Source of the DNA: Thermoactinomyces sp. DSM 45892
GTDB lineage: Bacteria > Bacillota > Bacilli > Thermoactinomycetales > Thermoactinomycetaceae
DNA length: 64,000 bases
Assembly: GCF_900107305.1 (NCBI RefSeq)
Contig: NZ_FNPL01000008.1
Span: 1 to 64,000, forward strand
Direction of reading: 5' to 3'
The notes beneath the pieces were generated by a model. The model was not told the DNA's origin, made no database searches, and saw only the letters and a list, made by a program, of their open reading frames with translations. Positions 51,860-60,561 of this stretch are shown piece by piece (position 1 is the first letter of the stretch; each line of letters opens with the position of its first letter). Both the position numbers and the translations under genes were made by a program.

Positions 51860-51876
51860 TGATCAAATAGACTCTC
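51770..51876 (+). promoter_or_regulatory. Strong stem-loop in the thyA leader
   Basis: GAGAGTCTATTTGAT (51770-51784) pairs perfectly with ATCAAATAGACTCTC (51862-51876). Inside, GATCCTAC (51800-51807) pairs with GTAGGATC (51840-51847). It ends 84 bases before thyA and contains the right arm of the longer inverted repeat, so an alternative fold is possible. No T-run follows, so if regulatory it may act through RNA structure rather than simple termination. Confidence 0.55.
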
Positions 51877-51960
51877 TGGTCTCGACACCCCAATAACCCT
51901 AAAAACAGCTAACAAACAGCTAACAAACAAACCCGACCTACAACGAAAGGACGTTTACCT

Positions 51961-52797
51961 TTGAGTCAAGCAGATCAAGTCTATAATCAACTCGTGCAAG
52001 ATATCCTCGACAACGGACTGTGGGATAACGATCAAGACGTACGAACGAAGTGGGATGATGGTGAGCCAGCCCACAGTAAAAGTGTGATGAATCGGAGCTT
52101 GCTTTTCGATTCTCAGGAAGTCCCGATTCTCACGACGAAAAAAGTAGCATGGAAAACAGCGATTCGTGAACTCCTCTGGATTTGGAGAGATAAAGATAAT
52201 AACGTTGAAAATCTCGAAAAACAAGGCGTCGGAATCTGGTCGAAGTGGAAGCGGGAAGACGGGACGATTGGAAAAGCATATGGCTATCAATTGGGGAAAA
52301 AATGTCGTGAGGTGAACGGTACCCTCGTTGACCAAGTGGATTACCTATTACATACTCTGCGCCATAACCCTAGTTCTCGGCGGATTATGACTACACTTTG
52401 GGATATCCAAGACCTCGATGATATGGCCTTGCAACCATGTGTATGGTCTACGCATTGGATGGTAAAAGGGGGCAGATTGCATCTCTCCGTTAAGATTCGG
52501 AGCAACGATATATTAGTAGGAGGGCCATTTAATTACTTCCAATATTACGTCCTCCAACGGATGGTGGCCCAAGTGTCGGGAATCGAGATAGGAAATATTC
52601 ATTTTCACATAGACGATGCCCATTTGTACGATCGGCATATCGAATCAGCAGAGCAGCAGCTTTCCCTTCCGGAGTATCCAGCCCCGACTCTGTGGATAAA
52701 CCCAGAAATTAAGAGTTTCTATGACTTTACTATCGATGATTTCCAATTAATCGATTACCAACATGGTCCAATCATGAAGTTGGAGGTAGCCGAATAA
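51961..52797 (+). CDS. thyA: Thymidylate synthase, ThyA
   Basis: The enzyme makes dTMP from dUMP using methylene-tetrahydrofolate. The 278-residue protein has the catalytic cysteine in ALQPCVWSTHWMV and the dUMP-binding RSNDILVGGPFNYFQY. The substrate motif NPEIKSFYDFTIDDFQLIDY lies near the end. The LQPCVW form, in place of LPPCH, is typical of the B. subtilis ThyA/phage phi3T branch. The start is TTG with AAAGGA nine bases upstream. It overlaps dfrA by one base; the coupling makes sense because ThyA oxidises the folate that DfrA reduces. A 560-base structured leader precedes it. Confidence 0.95.
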   Translation: MSQADQVYNQLVQDILDNGLWDNDQDVRTKWDDGEPAHSKSVMNRSLLFDSQEVPILTTKKVAWKTAIRELLWIWRDKDNNVENLEKQGVGIWSKWKREDGTIGKAYGYQLGKKCREVNGTLVDQVDYLLHTLRHNPSSRRIMTTLWDIQDLDDMALQPCVWSTHWMVKGGRLHLSVKIRSNDILVGGPFNYFQYYVLQRMVAQVSGIEIGNIHFHIDDAHLYDRHIESAEQQLSLPEYPAPTLWINPEIKSFYDFTIDDFQLIDYQHGPIMKLEVAE

Positions 52798-53279
52798 TGT
52801 TTTATCTAATCGCTGCTAGAAGTTTAAATGGAGTTATTGGAGATAATGGAGAAATGCCTTGGGGAAGGACGATGCCGATTGATCTTCGCAATGTCAAAGA
52901 ATTAACCACGGGTCATCCCGTTCTCATGGGAAGAAAAACATACGACTCGATTGGACGAGCGCTACCTAATCGGAGAAATATCATCCTATCAAGAGAGGTA
53001 GACCTCATTATCCCAGACTGCGAAGTAATGACCTTTGCAGAAGTGCTGAACACCACATTTGATAAGCCTGCATTTGTATTCGGTGGAGAGCAGATCTATC
53101 GACTTTTTGCTCCGTACATCTCGAAAGCGTATATCACTGTGATTGAGCATGAGTTTGAAGGGGATACCTACTTACCTGATTTGCCTGGAGAGTGGATAGA
53201 GATTTCTAGAAAGCATCATGCGAAGGATGATCAAAATGCATATGACTGTACTTTTTATGTCTATGAAAAAGTGAAATAA
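52797..53279 (+). CDS. dfrA: Dihydrofolate reductase
   Basis: This 160-residue NADPH enzyme regenerates tetrahydrofolate. Family motifs are SLNGVIGDNGEMPWGRTMPI at the substrate site, GHPVLMGRKTYDSIGRALPN at the cofactor site, and FVFGGEQIYRLF. Asn19-Glu-Met-Pro-Trp is the usual active-site area, with an acidic residue two positions before Met-Pro-Trp. Its ATG shares a base with the thyA stop codon. A perfect terminator follows. It is the target of trimethoprim. Confidence 0.94.
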   Translation: MFYLIAARSLNGVIGDNGEMPWGRTMPIDLRNVKELTTGHPVLMGRKTYDSIGRALPNRRNIILSREVDLIIPDCEVMTFAEVLNTTFDKPAFVFGGEQIYRLFAPYISKAYITVIEHEFEGDTYLPDLPGEWIEISRKHHAKDDQNAYDCTFYVYEKVK

Positions 53280-53280
53280 A

Positions 53281-53324
53281 AAAATGTATCGTAGGAATAT
53301 GGATTCCTACGATACATTTTTTTA
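53281..53324. terminator. Bidirectional terminator after dfrA
   Basis: AAATGTATCGTAGGAAT and its complement form a 17-base perfect stem with A and T runs on either side, between convergent genes. Confidence 0.9.
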
Positions 53325-53325
53325 T

Positions 53326-53856
53326 TTACACTTGCGACCTATTCCATGCAAACAGATTGATTTCTTCTTGGTCATTGGGCAGATGAATCAAATTTTCAAA
53401 CTGCAATCCTAACTTCTCTAGGAGTTTAATAGAATGATGATTTCCTTGCTTCGTGATTGCCACGATGCGATTTAGTCCTAGTGAATCTTTTCCATATGTC
53501 ATGACCCGTGTGGCAGCTTCATAAGCATATCCTTGTCCTTGATACTGAGGCAAAAAGGCAAATCCGATATCGATATCTTCCAGCGACTCTCTTTTCATGA
53601 GACCACAGATGCCAATAGGGGCTTGATCCTCTTTACGTTCTACTAATAGAAAACCTAGACCAAGCTCCTTATACATTCGAACAGGTCCATTTAATATGAA
53701 ATTCTTGGCGTCTTCGATGGTCCGAACTCCTCTGTCACCTATAAATTTTAGCCAAGAGGGATCGTTTAAAAGTTCTAGGATAAATTCAGCATCACGGATG
53801 GTTTGAAAGCGAAGGACGAGACGTTCTGTTTCAAGAATTTCCAGAAATAATGGCAC
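53326..53856 (-). CDS. GNAT-family acetyltransferase (RimJ/RimL type)
   Basis: The 176-residue protein has the RimJ/L form of the GNAT fold: ETERLVLRFQTIRDAEFILE at the start, the acetyl-CoA loop FLPQYQGQGYAYEAATRVM and the late NHHSIKLLEKLGL. The usual substrates are protein or small-molecule amines; the acceptor here is unknown. The start is GTG, with GAGGAAGG upstream. It is a single-gene unit. Confidence 0.87.
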   Translation of the reverse strand: MPLFLEILETERLVLRFQTIRDAEFILELLNDPSWLKFIGDRGVRTIEDAKNFILNGPVRMYKELGLGFLLVERKEDQAPIGICGLMKRESLEDIDIGFAFLPQYQGQGYAYEAATRVMTYGKDSLGLNRIVAITKQGNHHSIKLLEKLGLQFENLIHLPNDQEEINLFAWNRSQV

Positions 53857-54015
53857 CTACCTTCCTCATATGGATCATAAACATATCATCATTTCATTAT
53901 ATCTTATACTTTCAGTAGATTTCTTTTTTTGGCTTTAAACAAACCCTACAAAATTGTAAGACAGAGTAAGCTAAAACGTTAGCTCTCTGTGCTAAATATA
54001 AATCTTGATCCACAA

Positions 54016-54078
54016 CTAAAACCATAGTAAAATGAGAGATGCCAATTAATTGGATTTATCACTTTACTATGGTTTTAC
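54016..54078. repeat. Long near-perfect palindrome before helD
   Basis: TAAAACCATAGTAAA and its complement frame an inner, slightly imperfect continuation down to CCAATTAATTGG at the centre, so nearly 30 bases pair on each side. It has no long T-run. The interval 53857-54147 contains nothing else that I can assign. It may be a small palindromic element or a regulatory hairpin for helD. Confidence 0.6.
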
Positions 54079-54147
54079 TCTATTATATCTTATCGGTTAA
54101 ATGTGGGGTTGTCAACTGTTTATCACAAATTTTTTTGGAGGGATGTT

Positions 54148-56478
54148 ATGAATAAGAGTCATCCTGAATGGAATCAAGAGCAAGATAGGGTAGAACAAGT
54201 GACAGAGAAAGTGAGGGTGAAGGAACAATCGCTTAGTGAAGAGGCTGGCGGGGTGCGTTCGGAGATTGTAGATATTCGGAATCGATTTTGGGAGGATGTT
54301 TCTGTTAACTTTGAGGAGCCGGATGATGCGATTGAAACCGCGGCTAGTATGAAACAGCAAGCAGAAGTTTTATCTGAGCGAGAGAGATCCCACCGTCTTA
54401 TGCATAAACAAGGAAACATTCTTCGCCGCCTTCGGGATAATCCCTATTTTGGACGGATTGATTTTCGTGAAGCAGCGGGTGGCGTGGTGCAAGAGACAGA
54501 GGCCATCTATATCGGGATCGCTTCTTTTTATGATGAGGAAACGGACGAATTTCTCATCTACGATTGGCGGGCTCCGATTTCTAGTATGTACTATGATTAT
54601 ACACCCGGTCCTGCTGGCTATCAGACTTTAGATGGCCGGATTTCAGGGGAGATAGAGCTAAAGAGGCAGTTTTTAATTCGTCGCGGACAGATTCAGAGTA
54701 TGTTTGATACAGGAGTTACGATTGGGGATGAGTTGCTCCAGGAAGTGTTAGGGCAAAATTCGGATTCGCAAATGAAAAGTATTGTGGGAACGATTCAGCG
54801 AGAGCAAAACCAGATTATTCGAGATGAGAAGAGTAAGCTCCTCATCGTTCAGGGGGCGGCAGGTAGTGGGAAAACGTCTGCGGCCTTACAGCGAGTCGCC
54901 TATTTACTGTATCGGCATCGAGACACCTTGAGTGCGGATCAAATCCTACTCTTCTCGCCCAATGCGATGTTTAATAGCTACATTGCGACGGTGTTACCTG
55001 AACTGGGCGAAGAAAACATGCAACAAACCACATTTCAAGAGTATTTAGAGCATCAAGTTGGAGGGGACTTGGAGGTGGAAGATCCGTTTAGCTTGATGGA
55101 GTACACGTTGTCGCAAACCAATCAAGATGGCTATCAGACCCGGATGGAGGGGATTCGCTGGAAGGCGGGGATGTCATTTTTAGAGTTGATTGAGAAATAT
55201 ATGGAGCAACTAGGTCAAAACGATTTGCGATTCCAAGACCTAGTGTTCCGAGATCAGATTATTGTATCGAAATCAGAGATAGAAGAGCATTTTTATGCCT
55301 ACGATCAAAAGTTGCCGATTCCCAATCGCTTGAAATTGACTGCAGATTGGATTCTAAAGCAGTTGCGCCAGTTTGAAGTGAGTGAGCGTAAAGCAGAATG
55401 GGTTGATGAAGAAATTGAACTGCTCGATAACGAGACATACTATCGAGTACATCAACGCTTGCAAAAGGAAAAAGACTTTACGGATTCTACTTTTGATGAT
55501 TTTGATCGGGAACGGACATTGCTTGCCCAGCTGTTGCTAAGAGATCTGACTAAGCCACTCCGAAAAGGAATTGAGAACTTCACCTTTGTTGATGTGTTCG
55601 AGACATATCGACAATTATTTACCAAGCGAGATCTTGTTTCGAAGTTTCAGGATATTGCGGAACAGACAGTAGATCGACTAGATAGTAAAACATTACCTTA
55701 TGAAGATGCGACCCCGTACGTGTATTTTAAGGCGTTGCTACTAGGTTTCCAAATCAATACGAAGATTTGTCATGTCTTTATTGATGAATCGCAAGATTAT
55801 TCTCCGTTCCAATATGCCTTTCTTCGCCGGCTGTTCCCAAGGAGCAAGATGACGATTCTAGGTGACCTGAATCAATCGATCTATGCCCATACTAAGGATG
55901 TAATTGGATTTGAACCTCTCTGTGGCTTATTTGAAGGGGAACACATCGAGAAAGTCGTGTTAACGAAAAGCTATCGTTCGACGAGACAGATTGGAGAGTT
56001 TACTCAGCAGTTGTTAATCGGAGGAGAGAAGATTGAGCCGTTTGATCGACCTGGTAGGCTACCTACTATAGCGCAAGTATCGGATGAACAGGAGCAGTAT
56101 CAACAGATTTACCAGTGGGTATCGGAACTCCAAGAGCGAGGACATCAATCTATCGCGATTATTTGTAAGGATCATCAAGCGTGTGAGCAAGTTTTTGAAA
56201 AACTTCGGGATGAGATTCCGGTCTCGTTGATTAAGAAGGCTACGCTATCTTTCGCGCAAGGAATCATTATCATCCCCACTTATTTATCAAAGGGAATCGA
56301 GTTTGATGCTGTTATTTTGGTCGATGCTTCCGATCGGTGCTATCACCGAGAAGAAGAGAGGAAACTTTTTTACACAGCTTGTACAAGGGCTATGCATGAG
56401 CTGTATTTATGCAGTAGAGGGGAAGTAAGTCGATTTTTGGCTGGGGTAGAAGAAGGCTTATATAAAAAGATCACATAG
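54148..56478 (+). CDS. helD: HelD, RNA polymerase recycling helicase-like ATPase
   Basis: The 776-residue protein is an SF1/UvrD-type ATPase that removes stalled RNA polymerase from DNA. An N-terminal coiled-coil arm (residues ~1-100) enters the polymerase secondary channel. Motor motifs are Q-type and Walker A QGAAGSGKTSAALQR, Walker B VFIDESQDYSPFQ, LGDLNQSIY, and the late STYLSKGIEFD-like IIPTYLSKGIEFDAV and FYTACTRAMHELYL. This order matches HelD of Bacillus more than UvrD or PcrA. GGAGGG five bases before the chosen ATG sets the start. Several HelD paralogues are common, so this may be one of a set. Confidence 0.9.
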   Translation: MNKSHPEWNQEQDRVEQVTEKVRVKEQSLSEEAGGVRSEIVDIRNRFWEDVSVNFEEPDDAIETAASMKQQAEVLSERERSHRLMHKQGNILRRLRDNPYFGRIDFREAAGGVVQETEAIYIGIASFYDEETDEFLIYDWRAPISSMYYDYTPGPAGYQTLDGRISGEIELKRQFLIRRGQIQSMFDTGVTIGDELLQEVLGQNSDSQMKSIVGTIQREQNQIIRDEKSKLLIVQGAAGSGKTSAALQRVAYLLYRHRDTLSADQILLFSPNAMFNSYIATVLPELGEENMQQTTFQEYLEHQVGGDLEVEDPFSLMEYTLSQTNQDGYQTRMEGIRWKAGMSFLELIEKYMEQLGQNDLRFQDLVFRDQIIVSKSEIEEHFYAYDQKLPIPNRLKLTADWILKQLRQFEVSERKAEWVDEEIELLDNETYYRVHQRLQKEKDFTDSTFDDFDRERTLLAQLLLRDLTKPLRKGIENFTFVDVFETYRQLFTKRDLVSKFQDIAEQTVDRLDSKTLPYEDATPYVYFKALLLGFQINTKICHVFIDESQDYSPFQYAFLRRLFPRSKMTILGDLNQSIYAHTKDVIGFEPLCGLFEGEHIEKVVLTKSYRSTRQIGEFTQQLLIGGEKIEPFDRPGRLPTIAQVSDEQEQYQQIYQWVSELQERGHQSIAIICKDHQACEQVFEKLRDEIPVSLIKKATLSFAQGIIIIPTYLSKGIEFDAVILVDASDRCYHREEERKLFYTACTRAMHELYLCSRGEVSRFLAGVEEGLYKKIT

Positions 56479-56501
56479 TAGTAATAAGGAAGAATGACAA
56501 T

Positions 56502-56528
56502 AAAACACTGCTGGAGGGCGGTGTTTTT
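56502..56528 (+). terminator. Terminator after helD
   Basis: The arms AAAACACTGC and GCGGTGTTTT (one G-T type mismatch) are followed by further T residues. Confidence 0.75.
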
Positions 56529-56674
56529 TTATTTTTCCATTTTTGACTCTTTTGTTTCCATTTCTTTAGTGATATTGTAAAAATATCTCCAATTTGTACA
56601 ATGTTTATGTTTCCTATTTTAATCATAGTATTTAAGATGAATAAGATAGTTAGAAGTATCTGAGAGGTGATCCA

Positions 56675-58444
56675 GTGAAGCAAAAACGAAAGTTCGTAGG
56701 TTTGGGAATCCTCTTACTTCTCCCGATTTTGATGTTATTTGCAGTTTCTTTTTTGGATGTAGGGTATGGTTTTGCACAGACGGACAAGCCGGCAACGGAG
56801 TCTAAGAATCCTCCAAATTCTTCTTCAGGAGGAACGACTTCTACGAATCCAACAACTCCGGCGAGTACAACGACTCCGGCGAGTACAACGACCCCGACAA
56901 CCCAAACTTCTCCAGATTCATCAATATCGACACCAACCCCTTCGACGAATGTTCCGAACGCTTGCATACAACCAACTGGTGAGTTTGCAGAATGTCCGTC
57001 CACGTATTTCAAGTTTGACTACATAGGAAAAAAAGTAAGTGCTAGTGATACAAGTAGCTTGTTTCAAGAAGGGTTCCAACAGGGATTCACTTTTTTTCTC
57101 AATTTAGTCTGGTACGGGTATACGATCTTCATTTATGCCGTTATCTATATCCTAACGTTTAGCTATCGGTTAGAGCTTATGACGAATATGGCAAGTTCGA
57201 TGAAGGATGTATTAGGCAAATCTGACTCCTTTTTATGGGGAGGGCTCTTTCCGTGGTTAATGGGCTTCGTGGTCCTAGTAGCGTTATGGAAGTTTCTTCG
57301 TCGTCGTAATCAAGAGGGAGTATCGTTACTCTTTCGGAACCTACTCATTTTGACGTGTGCTTCTTACTTTTTTACTCAGATTCCAGCAGTTGTATCAGAG
57401 GTAAGTAATATTACAGGCAAAGCGAGTGATTATACATTAGCTGGCTTCTTGTCTCTTACTCCAGAGAAAGAGAAAAGTGCTTCAAACCCTACAAAGGAAC
57501 AAGTAGAAAAGACAAAGAAAGATGCAATTCAAAAAGTCTCCTCCGCTTTATGGGCTGAATTTTACTATAAGCCATATCTCGTGCTTCAGTTTGGATCAGT
57601 AGAAGCGGGCCAGAAAAATATCGGACAACTATTTAGTTATGGTGGAGATGTGGATTCGAAACGAAAAGAATGGTTTACAGGCTATAACGAAGATACAAAT
57701 CAACAAACAGGTACAAAATATGTAGATGTTGAAAAAGGGATTGCCCAGTCAGAGGAATTTAAAATGGTGACGAGCGCAGGGGTGATGAAGCGCTTCGGAT
57801 ATAGCTTTTTTATCTTGCTTACGGGGATTAGTTTTGCGGTGTTATTATTCTTATTTAGCTGGAAGCTTCTTCACTGGTTTTTCTTGGCGGTTGGTAGGGT
57901 GCTGTTGATACTGATACCCGTTGTGTTCTCTACGATACCAGGAAGAAGCTTACGAGATATTACTGGATGGTTGTGGCAGATCTTATATGCACTCTTCATG
58001 AGAGTCTTGTTTGCCGCACTTTTAGGAATCGCGATTACTTTGTTTATTGTGATCCAAGGAATTCCTATCACAGATGATGGAGAATTTTCTTACCTAGTCA
58101 CCTTTTTAATGCGTAATGTTCTGGTTTTAGCAAGCTTCTTAGCTGTTTGGAAGATCATGAAAGAAATTCAAGTACAACTTCAAGGTCTGGTTGGAATAGA
58201 GATTTCACAGCCAAATTGGATCACTCTTTGGAAAAATGTACGGGCCTATTGGAATCGTGGTACGGAAGAAGAGAAGGTTAACCTACCTTTGATGACCAGT
58301 GAAGGAACGTCAGTCATTGCCTTGGGGAGTGCTCAAAAACGCTTTAGCATTGGAGCACGAATCAAGCAATGGAAAATGAAAAAGGCTATTCGCAAGCAAG
58401 CCTCTTCATCTGAGACACCTCCACAGAGGTATCTAGATGAATGA
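56675..58444 (+). CDS. VirB6/TrbL-like polytopic membrane protein with a Thr/Pro-rich linker
   Basis: The 589-residue protein has an N-terminal membrane segment (~7-29) and a low-complexity Ser/Thr/Pro linker (~40-93). A cysteine pair (Cys97, Cys107) follows. After it come about six to seven membrane segments (~135-165, 190-207, 220-240, 365-440, 455-500). The C-terminus is cytosolic and basic. The layout, and the following genes, suggest the VirB6-like channel subunit of Gram-positive conjugation systems; direct sequence identity is not evident to me. The start is GTG with GAGGTGATC. It overlaps the next gene by eight bases. No coupling protein or VirB4 ATPase is encoded here. Confidence 0.5.
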   Translation: MKQKRKFVGLGILLLLPILMLFAVSFLDVGYGFAQTDKPATESKNPPNSSSGGTTSTNPTTPASTTTPASTTTPTTQTSPDSSISTPTPSTNVPNACIQPTGEFAECPSTYFKFDYIGKKVSASDTSSLFQEGFQQGFTFFLNLVWYGYTIFIYAVIYILTFSYRLELMTNMASSMKDVLGKSDSFLWGGLFPWLMGFVVLVALWKFLRRRNQEGVSLLFRNLLILTCASYFFTQIPAVVSEVSNITGKASDYTLAGFLSLTPEKEKSASNPTKEQVEKTKKDAIQKVSSALWAEFYYKPYLVLQFGSVEAGQKNIGQLFSYGGDVDSKRKEWFTGYNEDTNQQTGTKYVDVEKGIAQSEEFKMVTSAGVMKRFGYSFFILLTGISFAVLLFLFSWKLLHWFFLAVGRVLLILIPVVFSTIPGRSLRDITGWLWQILYALFMRVLFAALLGIAITLFIVIQGIPITDDGEFSYLVTFLMRNVLVLASFLAVWKIMKEIQVQLQGLVGIEISQPNWITLWKNVRAYWNRGTEEEKVNLPLMTSEGTSVIALGSAQKRFSIGARIKQWKMKKAIRKQASSSETPPQRYLDE

Positions 58445-59006
58445 ATATGGGCCAAGGAGTGAACGACTAAAAGGAGCTTCAAAAAGGGCTCCTTTTGTCT
58501 TGGTGCTAACTTCTCTTATCGTTTTAATCAGTCTTGGGGCTATGGTGAGAGGTTGGTGGTTAAACCAACAGCTTCCAGCTCCCACTCCTTCAAAAGAACA
58601 GCCTAAAGAAGCCTCTCAGCTTCTGATCGATTCCCCATTTGAACTAGACATTGTAATTGATTTGACTCAGGATCACAACGTACAGAAAGAGGCTGGAAAA
58701 GTAGCAGGACAGGTTTTTTCGATCCTTCACCAACAGATGAAGTCAAATGAGGAACGCTTAAAGAAGCTTTCAGAATGGGTAACAACGCCTGTATACCAGT
58801 CGATGAACGGAAATCTAGATTTGCCACTCGAGCCTGTGTCTTGGAAAAGGATTAAGGTAGTATCGGTTCGTCCTTTAGATACGGATCATTGGAGCTTCTT
58901 AGTTGCAGGTGTGCTTCGAGGTGAGAAAGTGGAAGACATCGTTCAGGTTCAGGTGAGAAAGGTGGAAGGAATATGGAAAGCAGTATCCATCGACGAATCG
59001 CCTTGA
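58437..59006 (+). CDS. Single-pass membrane protein, possible VirB8/TcpC-like
   Basis: The 189-residue protein has a short cytosolic N-terminus and one membrane segment (~18-42). A Pro/Glu-rich spacer leads to an extracellular ~130-residue domain with alternating strands ending in VQVQVRKVEGIWKAVSI. This resembles the NTF2-like outer domain of VirB8/TcpC conjugation proteins, by size and layout only. It overlaps both neighbours (8 and 34 bases), which implies tight translational coupling of all three. Confidence 0.45.
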   Translation: MNEYGPRSERLKGASKRAPFVLVLTSLIVLISLGAMVRGWWLNQQLPAPTPSKEQPKEASQLLIDSPFELDIVIDLTQDHNVQKEAGKVAGQVFSILHQQMKSNEERLKKLSEWVTTPVYQSMNGNLDLPLEPVSWKRIKVVSVRPLDTDHWSFLVAGVLRGEKVEDIVQVQVRKVEGIWKAVSIDESP

Positions 59007-60367
59007 TCAAGAAACCAGCATGGAAATGGATCATCATTTGCTCACTTATCGTGATTCCTTTCATCACTTTTGTAACGATTACAAGTGTGACTATCTATTC
59101 GGTTATCGCTCGAATGAAAGAAAACGAAACGGCCCAATCATTTGGAATCGACCCTGCTTTAATGCTCCTATATAAAGAAATTGCCGATCAACATCAGCTT
59201 CCTTGGGCTTTTTTAGCTGCCCTAGATCAGAATCTTCCTAAGGCGAAGGCAGTGATGCTTCCGCGAGTGAGTAAATTTGAGATGGAGATCGAATCAGCTG
59301 CTCAAAAGTTTTCTGTAGATCCAGCGCTTATTCGGGCGATTATCCAGCAGGAAAGTAATTGGAATCCGAAAGCAAAATCTTCTGCTGGAGCTCGTGGTCT
59401 CATGCAGTTAATGCCTGTAACCTGCAAGGCATTTAATCTGGACCCCGATACGACTTGTTTTGATCCCCTTTCCAATGTGATGGCGGGAACGGAGATGATC
59501 TCCCGTCTCTTAACAAAGTACAATGGGAATCTAGACTTAGCACTCGCCGCGTATAATGCAGGCGAAGGAAATGTGGAAAAGCATAAAGGGATTCCTCCCT
59601 TCAAGGAAACCCAAAATTATGTGAAAAAAATTCCTGTATTGTATAAGGAGTATGGGGGAAAGGGAACCTTATCTAAGGAAGAGGTTCAAAAAAAGGAAAT
59701 TGAAGAGTTAGCTAATCGATTGAAAGAAGCACGCACTAAGGTAGATCAAGCGGGTGACTCAAATAAGTGTATGAAAGAGTTAGCGATGCATACTCCAAAC
59801 CGAGGTTCGCTAACCTGTGCGGCGTATTCGATTCAATCGAACTGGGCTTTTGTTGAACGTGTAGAGAACCAAGCAAGGGCTTATGAACAAGAAGTTTGGA
59901 ACATTACCTCGAATGGAACAGAAGCAACAAAAGGGGCGGGTTCAGCCAACCCATCAATGGAGATGAGCGGGACTCATACATCAGTGGGTATGATTTGGCC
60001 GTGTGAAGGAAAGGTAACATCCCGATTCGGGCCACGTTGGGGAAGGACGCATAAAGGGATTGATATTGCGAACCGAAAAGGAACTCCTATTTATAGTGTG
60101 CTAGACGGAAAAGTTACATCCGTAAAATCAGATCCAGGGGGATATGGTCATTATTTGGTGATTGATCATGGAACTGGGCTCTCTTCTCTCTATGCGCATA
60201 TGTATGCTGGCGATATTTATGTGAAGGTAGGAGATCAGGTGAAGAAAGGTCAGCGCATAGCAAGTATGGGAAGTGATGGGAATTCGACGGGGCCGCATTT
60301 ACATTTTGAGATTCAAGTAAATGGGATTTCAAAGGATCCAATGCAGTATATTGGTAAGAAAATGTAA
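58973..60367 (+). CDS. Bifunctional cell-wall hydrolase: SLT lysozyme-like plus M23 peptidase
   Basis: The 464-residue protein has one N-terminal membrane segment (~18-45). A soluble lytic transglycosylase-like domain (~95-225) follows, with catalytic Glu in AIIQQESNWNPKA and the SAGARGLMQLMP and ALAAYNAGEGNV motifs. An alpha-helical cysteine-containing spacer leads to a LytM-type peptidase (~335-460) with zinc ligands in THKGIDIA and HLHFEI. It is the VirB1/CwlT type of enzyme that opens the wall for a channel. Its conserved residues are intact. It overlaps the gene before it, so it probably works with those two membrane proteins. Confidence 0.85.
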   Translation: MESSIHRRIALIKKPAWKWIIICSLIVIPFITFVTITSVTIYSVIARMKENETAQSFGIDPALMLLYKEIADQHQLPWAFLAALDQNLPKAKAVMLPRVSKFEMEIESAAQKFSVDPALIRAIIQQESNWNPKAKSSAGARGLMQLMPVTCKAFNLDPDTTCFDPLSNVMAGTEMISRLLTKYNGNLDLALAAYNAGEGNVEKHKGIPPFKETQNYVKKIPVLYKEYGGKGTLSKEEVQKKEIEELANRLKEARTKVDQAGDSNKCMKELAMHTPNRGSLTCAAYSIQSNWAFVERVENQARAYEQEVWNITSNGTEATKGAGSANPSMEMSGTHTSVGMIWPCEGKVTSRFGPRWGRTHKGIDIANRKGTPIYSVLDGKVTSVKSDPGGYGHYLVIDHGTGLSSLYAHMYAGDIYVKVGDQVKKGQRIASMGSDGNSTGPHLHFEIQVNGISKDPMQYIGKKM

Positions 60368-60561
60368 GATAGTAGATCTCATTGCAGGAAAAAATAAGCG
60401 GTTCTACATCTTTCTTTTCCATTCCGTACTGTAATTGTGTTATTATGATACATTGTATACAACTTCTTAGCTTCTAGGAAGTATAAGATCGGGACGATAT
60501 CTAAAACTAGAAACTAATAAGCTCGTATGAATATATGGAAGTGAAAGGGGATTATTAATCC

